From Tepidicaulis marinus (GTDB lineage Bacteria > Pseudomonadota > Alphaproteobacteria > Parvibaculales > Parvibaculaceae), in contig NZ_BBIO01000002.1 of assembly GCF_000739695.1 (NCBI RefSeq), forward strand, positions 124,001 to 188,000: 64,000 nt of DNA. The letters are read 5' to 3'. Position 1 is the first letter of the stretch, and each line of letters begins with the position of its first letter. This document shows positions 26,365-35,840 of this stretch, one piece after another. The notes beneath the pieces are model-generated. The model ran no database searches, was not told where the DNA came from, and saw only the letters and a list, made by a program, of their open reading frames with translations. Position numbers and translations under genes: made by a program.

Positions 26365-28069
26365 TATTTTTCCCCCCGCGCTCATATTCATTGCCGCCGC
26401 CATCGTTTTGCCCGTTCTGCCCAAAGGCAATTTGCGCGCGCTGTTCCTGCTCGCCGTGCCGCTCGTCGCCGCCCATGAAATCTGGCAGCTCTCAGAAGGC
26501 GTCACCCATACATATGAGCTGCTGGGCTATTCCCTGACGCTGATGCGGGTCGATCAGCTCAGCATCGTTTTCGGGCTGATTTTTTCTTTCGCCGCCTTCC
26601 TGGCGCTTCTCTATGCCTGGCACGTCAAGGATACGGTGCAGCAGGTCACGACGCTGCTTTATGCAGGTTCGGCCATCGGCGCCGTCTTCGCGGGCGATTT
26701 CGTCACGCTCTTCATTTTTTGGGAAGGCACGGCGGTCGCCTCCGTCTTCCTCATTTGGGCGCGCGGCACCGAGGGCGCTTATTACACCGGCATGCGCTAT
26801 CTGATCATTCAGATCGCCTCCGGGGTCATTCTCGTTGCCGGCATGGCGCTGCATTATCACGAAACGGGCTCGCTTGCCTTCGGCGCGCTGACGCTCGGCT
26901 CGCTTGGCACTTGGGCGATCCTCATTGCCTTCGGCATCAAGGCCGCCTTCCCGCTGCTTCACACCTGGTTGCCCGACGCCTATCCTGCCGCAACGCCGAC
27001 GGGCACGGTCGTGCTTTCCATCTTCACGACGAAACTGGCGATCTATTCCCTGGCGCGCAGTTTCGCGGGCACCGAAATCCTAATCTATATCGGCACCGTC
27101 ATGGTCTTCTGGCCGCTCATCTATGCCGCCGCCGAGAACGATCTGCGCCGGGTGCTTGCCTATGCGCTCAACAATCAGCTCGGTTTCATGGTGATCGCCG
27201 TCGGCATCGGCACGCCCCTGGCGCTAAACGGTGTCGCTGCGCATGCCGTTGCCCATATTCTCTATAAATCGCTGCTCTTCATGGCGATGGGCGCGGTGCT
27301 TTACCGCACGGGCACGGCCAAAGCTTCCGGTCTCGGCGGGCTTTACCGCTCCATGCCCATCACAGCATTGCTTTGCATTGTGGGCGGGCTGGCCATGTCC
27401 ACACCGCTCTTTGCCGGCTTCGTCTCGAAATCGCTCATTCTTTCCTCCGTCGCCAAAGCCTATGAGCCTCTGATCTGGGCGGCGCTGCTGTTCGGCTCAG
27501 CGGGGATTTTCTATGTCGCCGGTGTGCGCCTGCCTTATCTAGCCTTTTTCGGCGAGGATAAGTTTGCCGGCGCCCCGGAGCGCCCGAAGGAAGCGCCTTG
27601 GAACATGCTGCTTGCCATGGGCCTGACGGCGGCAAGCTGCTTCGCGCTCGGCCTGATGCCTGCCACTTTCATGAGCTTTCTGCCCTATGACGTCGCCTAT
27701 GACGCCTATACGCCGGATCACATTCTCACCCAGCTTCAAGTGCTCAGCTTTACCGCCATCGCCTTCTTCGCGCTTTGGCGCTTCGGCCTCATCAAACGGC
27801 CTGCGCCCGGTATTCTGGTCGATAGCGACTGGCTGAACCGGCGCCTTGCCCTGGCAATCGTCAAACTGGGTGCTTATATAAGCCGGAATATGTGGGGCCT
27901 CATGAGCCGCACGGCCACCCGCCGCCTCGATGCCTTCCTGGCCAGTATTTACCGAGCGCATGGACCGCAAGGACCGCTTGCGCGCAGCTGGCCGGCCGGT
28001 TCTATGGTATTGTGGATTGCCGTGCTCTTGGGCTTCACGCTCATTCTCAGCTTCAGCCAATCACTTTAA
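26357..28069 (+). CDS. Mrp/NuoL/M/N-type proton-conducting subunit, third copy
   Basis: A 570-residue NuoL/M/N-family membrane protein. It retains E in FWEGTAVASVFLIWARG, K in GIKAAFPLLHTWLPDAY, K in FTTKLAIYSLA and K in HILYKSLLFMAMG. The C-terminal ~120 residues extend beyond the common 14-helix core and include another hydrophobic helix (VLWIAVLLGFTLILSF), which recalls NuoL/MrpA-type extensions though shorter. It is the last gene of the operon; the next gene starts 24 bases later and belongs to the Mo-hydroxylase cluster. Confidence 0.88.
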   Translation: MPDIFPPALIFIAAAIVLPVLPKGNLRALFLLAVPLVAAHEIWQLSEGVTHTYELLGYSLTLMRVDQLSIVFGLIFSFAAFLALLYAWHVKDTVQQVTTLLYAGSAIGAVFAGDFVTLFIFWEGTAVASVFLIWARGTEGAYYTGMRYLIIQIASGVILVAGMALHYHETGSLAFGALTLGSLGTWAILIAFGIKAAFPLLHTWLPDAYPAATPTGTVVLSIFTTKLAIYSLARSFAGTEILIYIGTVMVFWPLIYAAAENDLRRVLAYALNNQLGFMVIAVGIGTPLALNGVAAHAVAHILYKSLLFMAMGAVLYRTGTAKASGLGGLYRSMPITALLCIVGGLAMSTPLFAGFVSKSLILSSVAKAYEPLIWAALLFGSAGIFYVAGVRLPYLAFFGEDKFAGAPERPKEAPWNMLLAMGLTAASCFALGLMPATFMSFLPYDVAYDAYTPDHILTQLQVLSFTAIAFFALWRFGLIKRPAPGILVDSDWLNRRLALAIVKLGAYISRNMWGLMSRTATRRLDAFLASIYRAHGPQGPLARSWPAGSMVLWIAVLLGFTLILSFSQSL

Positions 28070-28093
28070 ACGACAAGACGGGGAGAGACGCTC

Positions 28094-28699
28094 ATGGATA
28101 TGTCAGGCGAGGTTCGCATTCCCGCGCCGCGCGAAACCGTGTGGGATGCGCTCAACGATCCCTCCATTCTTCAACAGGCCATCCCCGGCGCTGAAACCGT
28201 GGAAAAAACCTCCGACACTGAGTTCGAGGCGGCAGTGAAAGCCAAGGTCGGCCCGGTCAGCGCGAAGTTTAAAGGCAAGGTCACGCTTTCCGACATCAAC
28301 GCGCCCGCCGGTTACACGATTTCCGGTGAAGGCTCGGGCGGTGCAGCCGGTTTCGCCAAAGGTTCGGCCAAGGTCGATCTCGTGGAAGATGGTAGTGACA
28401 CGATTGTCAAATATGAGGTGCACGCCACCGTCGGCGGCAAGCTCGCCCAGATCGGTCAGCGCCTCATAGATTCAACCGCCAAGAAAATGGCGGACGAGTT
28501 TTTTGCCAATCTGCGCAATGCCGTTGCCGGGCCCGTGGAAGCGGACCGTCCGGGCGCGCACCCGGAAAGCGACGCGGTTGCGCCTACCGATGCGCCGATG
28601 CTGCCCAATGAGGACGCAGGCATGGGCCTAGCGCCCTGGATGTGGGGCACATTGGTCATTCTCGGCGTGCTTATCGTGATTTATTTCGTGGGAACGTGA
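28094..28699 (+). CDS. coxG: CoxG-like SRPBCC protein with C-terminal membrane anchor
   Basis: A 201-residue CoxG-family protein. Residues 1-145 form the SRPBCC/CoxG domain (VWDALNDPSILQQAIPGAE, then the GEGSGGAAGFAKGSAKV strand), then a Pro/Ala/Asp linker, and a C-terminal helix WMWGTLVILGVLIVIYFVG that would anchor it to the inner membrane. In Oligotropha CoxG recruits CO dehydrogenase to the membrane. Here it is followed by coxS, coxL and coxM, so it probably does the same for this Mo-hydroxylase. Confidence 0.88.
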   Translation: MDMSGEVRIPAPRETVWDALNDPSILQQAIPGAETVEKTSDTEFEAAVKAKVGPVSAKFKGKVTLSDINAPAGYTISGEGSGGAAGFAKGSAKVDLVEDGSDTIVKYEVHATVGGKLAQIGQRLIDSTAKKMADEFFANLRNAVAGPVEADRPGAHPESDAVAPTDAPMLPNEDAGMGLAPWMWGTLVILGVLIVIYFVGT

Positions 28700-28840
28700 A
28701 CGAAACCGCCACCTTGGCGGTTGACGCTTGCCCTGCAAGTTCCCACACTTAAGCAAAGGACAATTGCGCCGGATGCCGCACCATCCGGCCCTATTCCATC
28801 CTGCGTATATGAACCCGCTAATTCAAATGGGGAGGTGCCC

Positions 28841-29308
28841 ATGCCCGTTGTCACCATGACGGTCAACGGCAAGTCGGTGAGCGGCGAAGTGGAAGGCCGC
28901 ACGCTTCTTGTTAATTTCATCCGCGATCAACTGAACCTGACGGGCACGCATGTCGGCTGCGACACTAGTCAGTGCGGCGCTTGCGTTGTGCATATTGACG
29001 GCAAAGCCGTGAAATCCTGCGCCACCCTCGCCCTGCAGGCGGACGGCGCGGAAGTTACGACGATCGAAGGCCTTGCCGCGGGCGGCGATCTTCATCCCGT
29101 GCAGCGCGCCTTCAAGGAACATCACGGCCTGCAATGCGGCTTTTGCACGCCGGGCATGATCATGACCGCCGTCGACATGATCCGCCGTAAGCCGGAACTC
29201 GACGAAAAAACCGTCCGCGAAGAGCTGGAAGGCAATCTGTGCCGCTGCACCGGCTATCACAATATCGTCAAAGCGATCCTGGCCGCATCGGAGGAAATGC
29301 GCGCTTAG
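28841..29308 (+). CDS. coxS: Mo-hydroxylase small subunit, 2x[2Fe-2S] (CoxS-like)
   Basis: A 155-residue iron-sulfur subunit. The N-terminal plant-type cluster ligands are in [12 protein letters not shown] plus a later CATL cysteine; the C-terminal cluster ligands are in CGFCTPGMI and CRCTGYHNI. It transfers electrons from the Mo site to the FAD subunit. Start 28841 follows GGGGAGG; the frame is open from 28721 but without similarity. It is 53 bases before coxL, giving the order S-L-M. Confidence 0.93.
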   Translation: MPVVTMTVNGKSVSGEVEGRTLLVNFIRDQLNLTGTHVGCDTSQCGACVVHIDGKAVKSCATLALQADGAEVTTIEGLAAGGDLHPVQRAFKEHHGLQCGFCTPGMIMTAVDMIRRKPELDEKTVREELEGNLCRCTGYHNIVKAILAASEEMRA

Positions 29309-29361
29309 GCTCCGGCAGAGACCGGATCGCATCGCACTTGGCGGAAAATGGGAGGAGAGCC

Positions 29362-31725
29362 ATGTCGGAATGGGGTATCGGTAAACCGGTTCGCCGGCGC
29401 GAGGACGACCGTTTCATTCGCGGGCGCGGGCAATATACGGACGACATCAACCGCCCGAACCAGACCCATGCGGTCTTCGTGCGCTCGCCCCATGCCCACG
29501 CGCTGATCCGTTCCATCGATCTTGAAGAAGCCAATGCCGCGCCCGGCGTCGTGGCCGTTTTTACCGGCAAGGATGTGGCCGAAGACGGGCTCGCCGGGCT
29601 CATTTGCGGCTGGACCGTCCATTCCAAGGACGGTTCGGAAATGAAGGCAGGCGGCCATCCCATTCTCGCCGCCGAAAAAGTGCGCTATGTCGGCGATCAT
29701 GTCGCTCTCGTCATCGCGGAGACGAAGGCGCAAGCGCTGGCCGCCGCCGATCTCGTGCTCGTCGATTACGAACCGCTGCCTGCCGTCTCTTTGAAAAACA
29801 GCACCGAGCCCGGCAGCGCGCAGGTGCATGAGGAAGCCCCCGGCAATCTCTGCTTCGAATGGGAGCTTGGCGACAAGACGGCGACCGAAGAGGCTTTTTC
29901 GAAAGCCGCCCGCACCGTCAGCATCGATCTTGCCAATAACCGCCTCGTACCGAACGCCATGGAGCCGCGTGCGGCAATCGGCGATTATGATGCGGGCCGC
30001 GATGAATATACGCTCTGGACCACGAGCCAGAACCCGCATGTCGCCCGGCTTGTGCTTTCCGCCTTTGTGGGGGTAGCGCCGGAACACAAACTCCGCGTCA
30101 TTGCGCCGGATGTCGGCGGCGGCTTCGGCTCGAAGATTTTTATCTATCCGGAAGAGACCGCCTGCGCCTGGGCCTCGAAGAAGATCGGCCGCCCCATCAA
30201 ATGGACGGCGGACCGCTCCGAAGCATTCCTTGCGGATGCTCATGGCCGCGATCATCTGAGCCATGCGGAACTGGCGCTCGATGAAGACGGCAAATTCCTC
30301 GGGCTCAAGGTCAAAACCAAAGCCAATCTCGGCGCCTATCTTTCCACTTTCTCCGCCGCCGTGCCGACCTATCTTTACGGCACGCTTCTTTCGGGCCAAT
30401 ACGACATTCCCGCCATCTATGTGGAAGTCGACGGCGTTTACACAACCACCTCCCCCGTCGATGCCTATCGCGGCGCGGGCCGGCCGGAGGCGACTTACAT
30501 TGTCGAGCGGATCGTGGAAACGGCGGCGCGGGAAAACGGTTTCGATCCGGCGGAAATTCGCCGCATGAATTTCGTCAAAACCTTCCCGCACCAAACCCCG
30601 GTTATCATGAATTACGACATTGGGGATTTCGAAGCCTCGCTCGATAAGGCGCTGGAAGTTGCGGACTATGCGGGCTTCCCGGATCGCAAGGAAGAAGCAG
30701 CCAAACGCGGCAAGCTGCGCGGTATCGGCTTTTCTACGTATATTGAAGCCTGCGGCATTGCGCCCTCCGCCGCTGTCGGTTCGCTCGGCGCCGGTGTCGG
30801 GCTCTGGGAGTCCGCAGAGGTGCAAGTCGCACCCACCGGCAAGATCGAAGTCTTTACCGGTTCGCACTCACATGGCCAGGGGCATGAGACGACTTTTGCC
30901 CAGCTCGTTTCCGAACGCACGGGCCTGCCGCTTGAGGATATCGAGATCATTCACGGCGACACGGGCCGCGTGCAATTCGGTATGGGCACCTATGGCTCGC
31001 GCTCCGGTGCGGTCGGCATGAGCGCCATTTTCAAAGCCATCGACAAGGTGGAAGCCAAGGCCCGCAAGATCGCCGCACAGCTTATGGAAGCAGCCGAAGA
31101 CGATGTGGTGCTGGAGAACGGTGCCTTCACCGTCAAAGGCACGGATAAAAGCCTGAGCTGGCCGGAAGTAACGCTTGCCGCCTATACCGGCCACGGCTTC
31201 GATACGGCGGAGATCGAGCCCGGCCTTAAGGAAAGCGCCTTTTACGATCCGCTCAACTTCACCTTCCCTTCCGGCTGCCATATCTGCGAAATCGAGATCG
31301 ACCCGGAAACCGGCGTGACGGAGATCGTCAATTTCACCGCCATCGACGATTTCGGCACCATCATCAATCCCATGATCGTCGAGGGGCAGGTGCATGGCGG
31401 GCTCGTTCAGGGTATCGGCCAGGCGCTTTACGAGCACGGCATCTACGATGAAGAAAGCGGCCAGCTCATGACCGGTTCCTTCATGGATTACTGCATGCCG
31501 CGTGCGGATAATTTCCCCGGCTTCAAACTCGGCTTCACGCCGACCGTCTGCCCCTCGAACCCGATGGGCATGAAAGGCTGCGGGGAAGCCGGCGCCATCG
31601 GCTCGCCGCCCGCCGTCATCAACGCCATTACCGATGCCCTCGGCATCAAGGACATTCCCATGCCCGCCACGCCTGCGCGGGTCTGGGCCGCCATTCAAAA
31701 CAGTGCCACACCGAAAGCTGCATGA
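29362..31725 (+). CDS. coxL: Mo-hydroxylase large subunit, form II CoxL-like
   Basis: A 787-residue molybdopterin-cytosine-dinucleotide subunit of the xanthine oxidase family. The active-site motif is AYRGAGR at residues 368-374, the form II (BMS-clade) signature; genuine aerobic CO dehydrogenases of form I have AYXCSFR. The catalytic glutamate lies in [12 protein letters not shown] near the C-terminus, and DVGGGFGSK and [10 protein letters not shown] are conserved cofactor contacts. The physiological substrate of form II enzymes is mostly unknown. Start 29362 follows GGGAGGAG. Confidence 0.9.
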   Translation: MSEWGIGKPVRRREDDRFIRGRGQYTDDINRPNQTHAVFVRSPHAHALIRSIDLEEANAAPGVVAVFTGKDVAEDGLAGLICGWTVHSKDGSEMKAGGHPILAAEKVRYVGDHVALVIAETKAQALAAADLVLVDYEPLPAVSLKNSTEPGSAQVHEEAPGNLCFEWELGDKTATEEAFSKAARTVSIDLANNRLVPNAMEPRAAIGDYDAGRDEYTLWTTSQNPHVARLVLSAFVGVAPEHKLRVIAPDVGGGFGSKIFIYPEETACAWASKKIGRPIKWTADRSEAFLADAHGRDHLSHAELALDEDGKFLGLKVKTKANLGAYLSTFSAAVPTYLYGTLLSGQYDIPAIYVEVDGVYTTTSPVDAYRGAGRPEATYIVERIVETAARENGFDPAEIRRMNFVKTFPHQTPVIMNYDIGDFEASLDKALEVADYAGFPDRKEEAAKRGKLRGIGFSTYIEACGIAPSAAVGSLGAGVGLWESAEVQVAPTGKIEVFTGSHSHGQGHETTFAQLVSERTGLPLEDIEIIHGDTGRVQFGMGTYGSRSGAVGMSAIFKAIDKVEAKARKIAAQLMEAAEDDVVLENGAFTVKGTDKSLSWPEVTLAAYTGHGFDTAEIEPGLKESAFYDPLNFTFPSGCHICEIEIDPETGVTEIVNFTAIDDFGTIINPMIVEGQVHGGLVQGIGQALYEHGIYDEESGQLMTGSFMDYCMPRADNFPGFKLGFTPTVCPSNPMGMKGCGEAGAIGSPPAVINAITDALGIKDIPMPATPARVWAAIQNSATPKAA

Positions 31726-31737
31726 GGACGACCTCAA

Positions 31738-32535
31738 ATGTATCAATTCGACTATCACCGCCCCGCAAGCCTGAAAGAAGCCTCCGAGCTTTTGAAGAAC
31801 TGCGATGAGGCAAAAATCCTGGCCGGGGGCCAGACATTGATCCCGACGCTGAAGCAGCGCCTGGCCATGCCGAGCGATCTCGTCGATCTCGGCGCGCTGA
31901 AAGAGCTCTCCTTCATCAAGGCCGAGGGCGATGCGATCATGATCGGGGCCGCCACGCCCCATGCCGATGTCGCGGTCAATGCGGATGTGCGCAAGCACCT
32001 GCCCTCCCTTGCCAAACTCGCCGAAGGGATCGGCGATCCCGCCGTCCGCCACAAAGGCACGATCGGCGGCTCGCTCGCCAATAACGATCCTTCCGCCGAT
32101 TATCCGGCAGCCGTCCTCGCCCTCGATGCGAAAATTCACACGACGAAACGGCTGATCGAGGCGGACGAGTTTTTCAAAGGCATGTTCGAAACGGCCCTCG
32201 GGGACGATGAGATCATCACCGAAATCACCTTCCCGCACCCCAAACGCGCCGCTTATGTGAAATTCCCGAACCCGGCATCCCGCTACGCCATGGTCGGCGT
32301 CTTCGTCGCCGAAACGCCCATGGGCATCCGTGTGGCCGTCACGGGCGCGGGCCAGGAAGGTGTTTTCCGGGTCAAGGAAATGGAAGAGGCGCTTGCAAAG
32401 AACTGGTCGGCGGATGCGATCAGCGGCATCAAAGTGCCGGTGGAAAACATGCTCTCCGATCTTCATGGCGACGCCGAATACCGCGCCCATCTCGTCACCG
32501 TCATCGCCAAACGCGCGGTCGCGGCGGCCATTTAA
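31738..32535 (+). CDS. coxM: Mo-hydroxylase medium subunit, FAD-binding (CoxM-like)
   Basis: A 265-residue FAD subunit of the CoxM/CutM family. It shows the two FAD pyrophosphate motifs AGGQTLIPTLKQRL (residues ~31-44) and TIGGSLANNDPSADYP (~104-119), and a typical C-terminal CO_deh_flav_C domain. It accepts electrons from CoxS. It starts 12 bases after coxL. A palindromic repeat pair follows the stop and may mark the end of the structural-gene transcript. Confidence 0.92.
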   Translation: MYQFDYHRPASLKEASELLKNCDEAKILAGGQTLIPTLKQRLAMPSDLVDLGALKELSFIKAEGDAIMIGAATPHADVAVNADVRKHLPSLAKLAEGIGDPAVRHKGTIGGSLANNDPSADYPAAVLALDAKIHTTKRLIEADEFFKGMFETALGDDEIITEITFPHPKRAAYVKFPNPASRYAMVGVFVAETPMGIRVAVTGAGQEGVFRVKEMEEALAKNWSADAISGIKVPVENMLSDLHGDAEYRAHLVTVIAKRAVAAAI

Positions 32536-32564
32536 ATTCGATGCATCGGCTAAAAAATACAATC

Positions 32565-32650
32565 GTCACCCCGGGCTTAACCCGGGGTCCATGCAGCGCC
32601 TCAAATTGCTGATATACTGTTATGGACCCCGGCATGAAAGCCGGGGTGAC
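32565..32650. repeat. Paired palindromic repeat element, copy A
   Basis: Two inverted units face each other: 32565-32592 (GTCACCCCGGGC...GGGGTCCAT) and 32621-32650 (ATGGACCCCGG...CGGGGTGAC), separated by about 28 bases. Each unit is itself a hairpin (CCCCGGG...CCCGGGG) and the two units are reverse complements of each other. The same unit occurs as a pair at 37485-37587 in the opposite order. It resembles REP/BIME-type intergenic repeats. Confidence 0.88.
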
Positions 32651-32699
32651 ACTTAGAATGTGCAGCGCCTCTTTGCCAAACGGTCTTACACGGTCCCTC

Positions 32700-33626
32700 A
32701 TGTCCCTTCCCGCCTCCATCGACGAAACGGTCAAGCTGCTTTCCACCGGCGCCTATGTGGCCGAGCGGCCGCTGGCGACCGTGCTCTACCTTGCCTTGAA
32801 GATGGGAAAGCCGCTGCTGCTGGAAGGGGAAGCCGGTGTCGGCAAAACCGAGGTCGCCAAAGTTCTGGCAAGCGCGCTGGGACGCAAGCTCATCCGCCTG
32901 CAATGTTATGAAGGGCTCGACATTTCCGCCGCCGTTTACGAGTGGAACTATCAGGCGCAGATGATCGAGATCCGCCTTGCCGAGGCTAGCGGCACGGCGC
33001 CGCGCGAGGATCTCGCCAGCGATCTTTTCTCCGAAAAATTTCTGCTGCACCGCCCGCTCCTGCAAGCGCTGGAGCCGGACACTGCCGGGCCGCCGGTCCT
33101 GCTGATCGACGAGCTCGACCGCACGGACGAGCCTTTCGAGGCTTATCTTCTCGAGCTCCTCTCCGATTTCCAGGTCACGATCCCCGAGCTCGGCACGATC
33201 AAGGCGAAAGAGCCGCCCATCGTCATCATTACATCGAACCGCACCCGCGAGATTCATGACGCGCTGAAGCGCCGCTGCCTTTATCACTGGGTGGATTACC
33301 CGTCCGAAGAGCGCGAGCTTGAAATCCTGCGCGCCCGCCTGCCTGAAGCGCCCGAAACGCTTTCGCGCGAAATCACGGCCTTCGTGCAGCGCCTGCGGGG
33401 CGAAGATCTTTATAAAAAGCCCGGCGTTGCTGAAACGCTCGACTGGGCCCGCGCGCTGATCGAGCTCGATGCCGTCTCCCTGACCGGCGAGAACATCAAC
33501 GACACGCTGGGCACCGTTCTAAAATATCAGGAAGACATTGCCCGCATCGAAGGCTCGGAAGCGGCCCGGCTTCTGAGTGAGATCAAAACCCGCCTCGCGG
33601 CGGGCGAGGAAAAGGTGGGGCTTTGA
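32700..33626 (+). CDS. MoxR-type AAA+ ATPase (CoxD-like)
   Basis: A 308-residue AAA+ ATPase of the MoxR group. Walker A is LLEGEAGVGKTEVAKVLA, Walker B VLLIDELDRTDEPFE, sensor 1 IVIITSNRTREIHDALKRR. In Oligotropha, CoxD of this family works with CoxE in assembling the Mo/Cu active site; form II clusters carry it too. I choose ATG 32700 because the upstream open frame runs back into the palindromic repeat. It overlaps the VWA gene by four bases, supporting a MoxR-VWA chaperone pair. Confidence 0.88.
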   Translation: MSLPASIDETVKLLSTGAYVAERPLATVLYLALKMGKPLLLEGEAGVGKTEVAKVLASALGRKLIRLQCYEGLDISAAVYEWNYQAQMIEIRLAEASGTAPREDLASDLFSEKFLLHRPLLQALEPDTAGPPVLLIDELDRTDEPFEAYLLELLSDFQVTIPELGTIKAKEPPIVIITSNRTREIHDALKRRCLYHWVDYPSEERELEILRARLPEAPETLSREITAFVQRLRGEDLYKKPGVAETLDWARALIELDAVSLTGENINDTLGTVLKYQEDIARIEGSEAARLLSEIKTRLAAGEEKVGL

Positions 33627-34831
33627 GCGCCGCGCCGCCTGCCGGGCATTTTGCCGAGAATATCGTCCATTTCGGACGGGTACTGCGCCGGGCCGGGATG
33701 AGCGTCGGCCCGCGTGACATTCTCGATGCCGTGGAAGCGGTGGAATATGCGGGCTTCCACTCCAAAGCCGATTTCTACTGGACGCTTCATGCCGCCCTTG
33801 TGCGCAGCCATGAGGCCCATGAGCTTTTCTCCCAAGCCTTCCATATTTTCTGGCAGGAGCCGAAGCTGCTTGAGCGGATGATGGCGCTCGCCTTGCCTGA
33901 GCTGCGTACGCCGGAGAACAAAGAGCCCGGCGAAAAGGCGCTGCGCCGTCTCGCCGAAGCCCTGATGAGCGGCGATGAGGAGCGGCGGGAAGAAGAGCCC
34001 AATATCGAGATCGACGCCCGTGAAACGCTCTCCCGCGAGGAAGTGCTGCGTGAGCGTGATTTCGAGCAGATGAGCACGGCGGAACTGGCCGAGGCGAAAG
34101 CCGCGCTCCGCCGCCTGCGCCTGCCCGTCAAAGAGCAGCTCACCCGCCGCGCCCGGCCCGCCCTGCGCGGCCGGCAGGTCGACATGCGCCGCACCCTGCA
34201 GCAGAGCTTCCGCGGCCATGACCTCATGGAACTGCGGCGCAAAGAGCCCCACCGGCGCATGCCGCCCATCGTGGTGCTGCTCGATATTTCAGGCTCCATG
34301 TCGCTTTACGCGCGCGTCTTTCTGCATTTCCTCCACGCCATCACCCATGAATGGGACCGGGTCCATGCCTTTCTTTTCGGCACCAGACTCACCAACATTA
34401 CCCGCCATCTTCACCACCGGGATATCGATGCGGCGCTGGGGGAGATTTCCAAAGCCGCCGAGGATTGGGACGGCGGCACCCGGATCGGCGAGACGCTGCG
34501 CCGCTTCAATGTGGAATGGGCCCGCCGGGTGCTGGGTCAGGGCGCTGTGGTGCTGCTCGTGACGGACGGGCTCGACCGGGAAGGCGGCGGCGGGCTGGAA
34601 CCTGAAATCAAGCGCCTCGCCCGCCTCTCCCGGCGGCTTATCTGGCTCAATCCGCTCTTGCGTTATGATGCCTTCGAGCCCAAGGCCGCCGGCATCCGGG
34701 CCATGCTGCCTCATGTGGATGAATTCCGGCCCGTCCATAATCTCAATAGTTTGAGCGCCCTGGTGGACGCGCTCTCCGGCCCTTCCCATATGAAGGGCAA
34801 CCGGCATTCCAGCATGAGGACCCTTCTATGA
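33623..34831 (+). CDS. VWA-domain protein (CoxE-like)
   Basis: A 402-residue VWA_CoxE protein. The C-terminal half has a von Willebrand A domain with the MIDAS motif DISGSMS and the later threonine/aspartate positions in VTDGLDREGG; the N-terminal half is the helical region common to CoxE. It starts at TTG 33623 overlapping the MoxR stop (TTGA). With the MoxR ATPase it probably acts in maturation of the Mo-hydroxylase, by analogy with CoxD/CoxE. Confidence 0.88.
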   Translation: MSAAPPAGHFAENIVHFGRVLRRAGMSVGPRDILDAVEAVEYAGFHSKADFYWTLHAALVRSHEAHELFSQAFHIFWQEPKLLERMMALALPELRTPENKEPGEKALRRLAEALMSGDEERREEEPNIEIDARETLSREEVLRERDFEQMSTAELAEAKAALRRLRLPVKEQLTRRARPALRGRQVDMRRTLQQSFRGHDLMELRRKEPHRRMPPIVVLLDISGSMSLYARVFLHFLHAITHEWDRVHAFLFGTRLTNITRHLHHRDIDAALGEISKAAEDWDGGTRIGETLRRFNVEWARRVLGQGAVVLLVTDGLDREGGGGLEPEIKRLARLSRRLIWLNPLLRYDAFEPKAAGIRAMLPHVDEFRPVHNLNSLSALVDALSGPSHMKGNRHSSMRTLL

Positions 34832-35163
34832 GTGACACCTTCACGGACGATCAGGTCCTGGAACAGGCCGCCGCCTGGCTGGCGGGTGGCCACAAAGTCG
34901 CCCTTGCCACGGTGATCGAGACCTGGGGCTCGGCGCCCCGGCCCGTCGGCAGCCAGCTCGTCATCCGCGACGACACGGCCTTTACCGGCTCCGTTTCCGG
35001 CGGCTGCATCGAGGGGGACGTGATCACCCGCGCCCTCGATCTGATGGAGGGGGACGCGCCCGAAATCCTCGAATATGGCGTCTCGGACGCCATGGCCTGG
35101 GAAGTCGGCCTTGCCTGCGGCGGGCGCATCCGCGTCCTGATCGAGCCGGTAAAGGGGGTCTGA
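34828..35163 (+). CDS. XdhC/CoxI-family protein, N-terminal (CoxI) part
   Basis: A 111-residue protein equal to the N-terminal XdhC_CoxI domain: VALATVIETWGSAPRPVGSQ, then the conserved FTGSVSGGCIEGDV, and ending GGRIRVLIEP. In XdhC this part binds molybdopterin cofactor and hands it to the apoenzyme. Here it is encoded separately from the Rossmann half. It overlaps the VWA gene by four bases and shares one base with the next start. Confidence 0.86.
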   Translation: MSDTFTDDQVLEQAAAWLAGGHKVALATVIETWGSAPRPVGSQLVIRDDTAFTGSVSGGCIEGDVITRALDLMEGDAPEILEYGVSDAMAWEVGLACGGRIRVLIEPVKGV

Positions 35164-35840
35164 TGCAACGCCAAACCCTCGACGCCTTGCTGCGCGCCCG
35201 CGATGAAAAGCGTGCCGTTGTGCTGGCAACACGGTTAAGAGATGGAATCGAAAAACTTATCTATCCATATGATAATATTGAAGAAAAATGGTTAATTGAA
35301 CCAGTTTCTCAAGTTGTGAAATCCGACAAATCGCGCACTGTGGAAGGCCCGGACGGCGAGTGGTTTCTCAACGTTTTCAATCCCCCGCTCCGCCTTATTT
35401 TGGTGGGCGCGGTGCATATCGCCCAGCCGCTGGCGCGCATGGCAGGCGATCTTGGCTATGACGTGGCGGTCATCGACCCGCGCGAGGCCTTTGCCAGCGA
35501 GGAACGCTTTCCGGGCGTCCGGCTGGTGCGCAGCTGGCCGGATGAAGCCATGGCGGAGCTCGCGCCCGATGCCCGCACCGCCGTCGTCACTCTCACCCAT
35601 GATCCCAAACTCGACGATCCGGCCCTTCAGGTCGCCCTCAAGGCGCCTTGCTTCTATATCGGCTCGCTCGGCTCCAAGAAGACCCATGCCGCCCGGCTGG
35701 AGCGGCTCACGGTAGCCGGTTTCGACGAGGCTGCCCTTTCCCGCATCCACGGGCCGGTCGGCCTTGCCATCGGCGCGCGCAGCCCGGCGGAAATCGCCGT
35801 CTCCATCCTTGCAGAAATGACAGCGAGGCTGCGGACATGA
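35163..35840 (+). CDS. XdhC-family protein, C-terminal Rossmann part
   Basis: A 225-residue protein carrying the XdhC Rossmann domain: LRLILVGAVHIAQPLARMA, DYDVAVID-like GYDVAVIDPRE, then VVTLTHDPKLDDPAL and FYIGSLGSKKTHAARLERL. Together with the preceding gene it makes a complete XdhC, probably a cofactor sulfuration/insertion chaperone. Bases 35233-35322 inside it are strikingly AT-rich (26 G or C of 90 by hand count) with rare TTA and AGA codons, unlike the flanks, yet the frame is intact. Confidence 0.86.
   Translation: MQRQTLDALLRARDEKRAVVLATRLRDGIEKLIYPYDNIEEKWLIEPVSQVVKSDKSRTVEGPDGEWFLNVFNPPLRLILVGAVHIAQPLARMAGDLGYDVAVIDPREAFASEERFPGVRLVRSWPDEAMAELAPDARTAVVTLTHDPKLDDPALQVALKAPCFYIGSLGSKKTHAARLERLTVAGFDEAALSRIHGPVGLAIGARSPAEIAVSILAEMTARLRT
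35233..35322 (+). other. AT-rich island inside the XdhC-like gene
   Basis: Ninety bases with about 29 percent G+C by hand count, embedded in coding DNA that is visibly near 60 percent. The reading frame continues and encodes the expected family segment LRDGIEKLIYPYDN. The codons switch abruptly to TTA, AGA, GAA, AAA, AAT and ATT on entry and return to GC-ending codons on exit. Confidence 0.85.

Noticed and set aside
28841-32535. Annotation as aerobic CO dehydrogenase
   Set aside because: CoxL carries AYRGAGR, not the AYXCSFR of proven form I CO dehydrogenases; only a form II CoxL-like name is justified.
30868-32562. Long minus-strand open frame (564 codons)
   Set aside because: Antisense to coxL and coxM, which have clear domains; composition is typical of a shadow.
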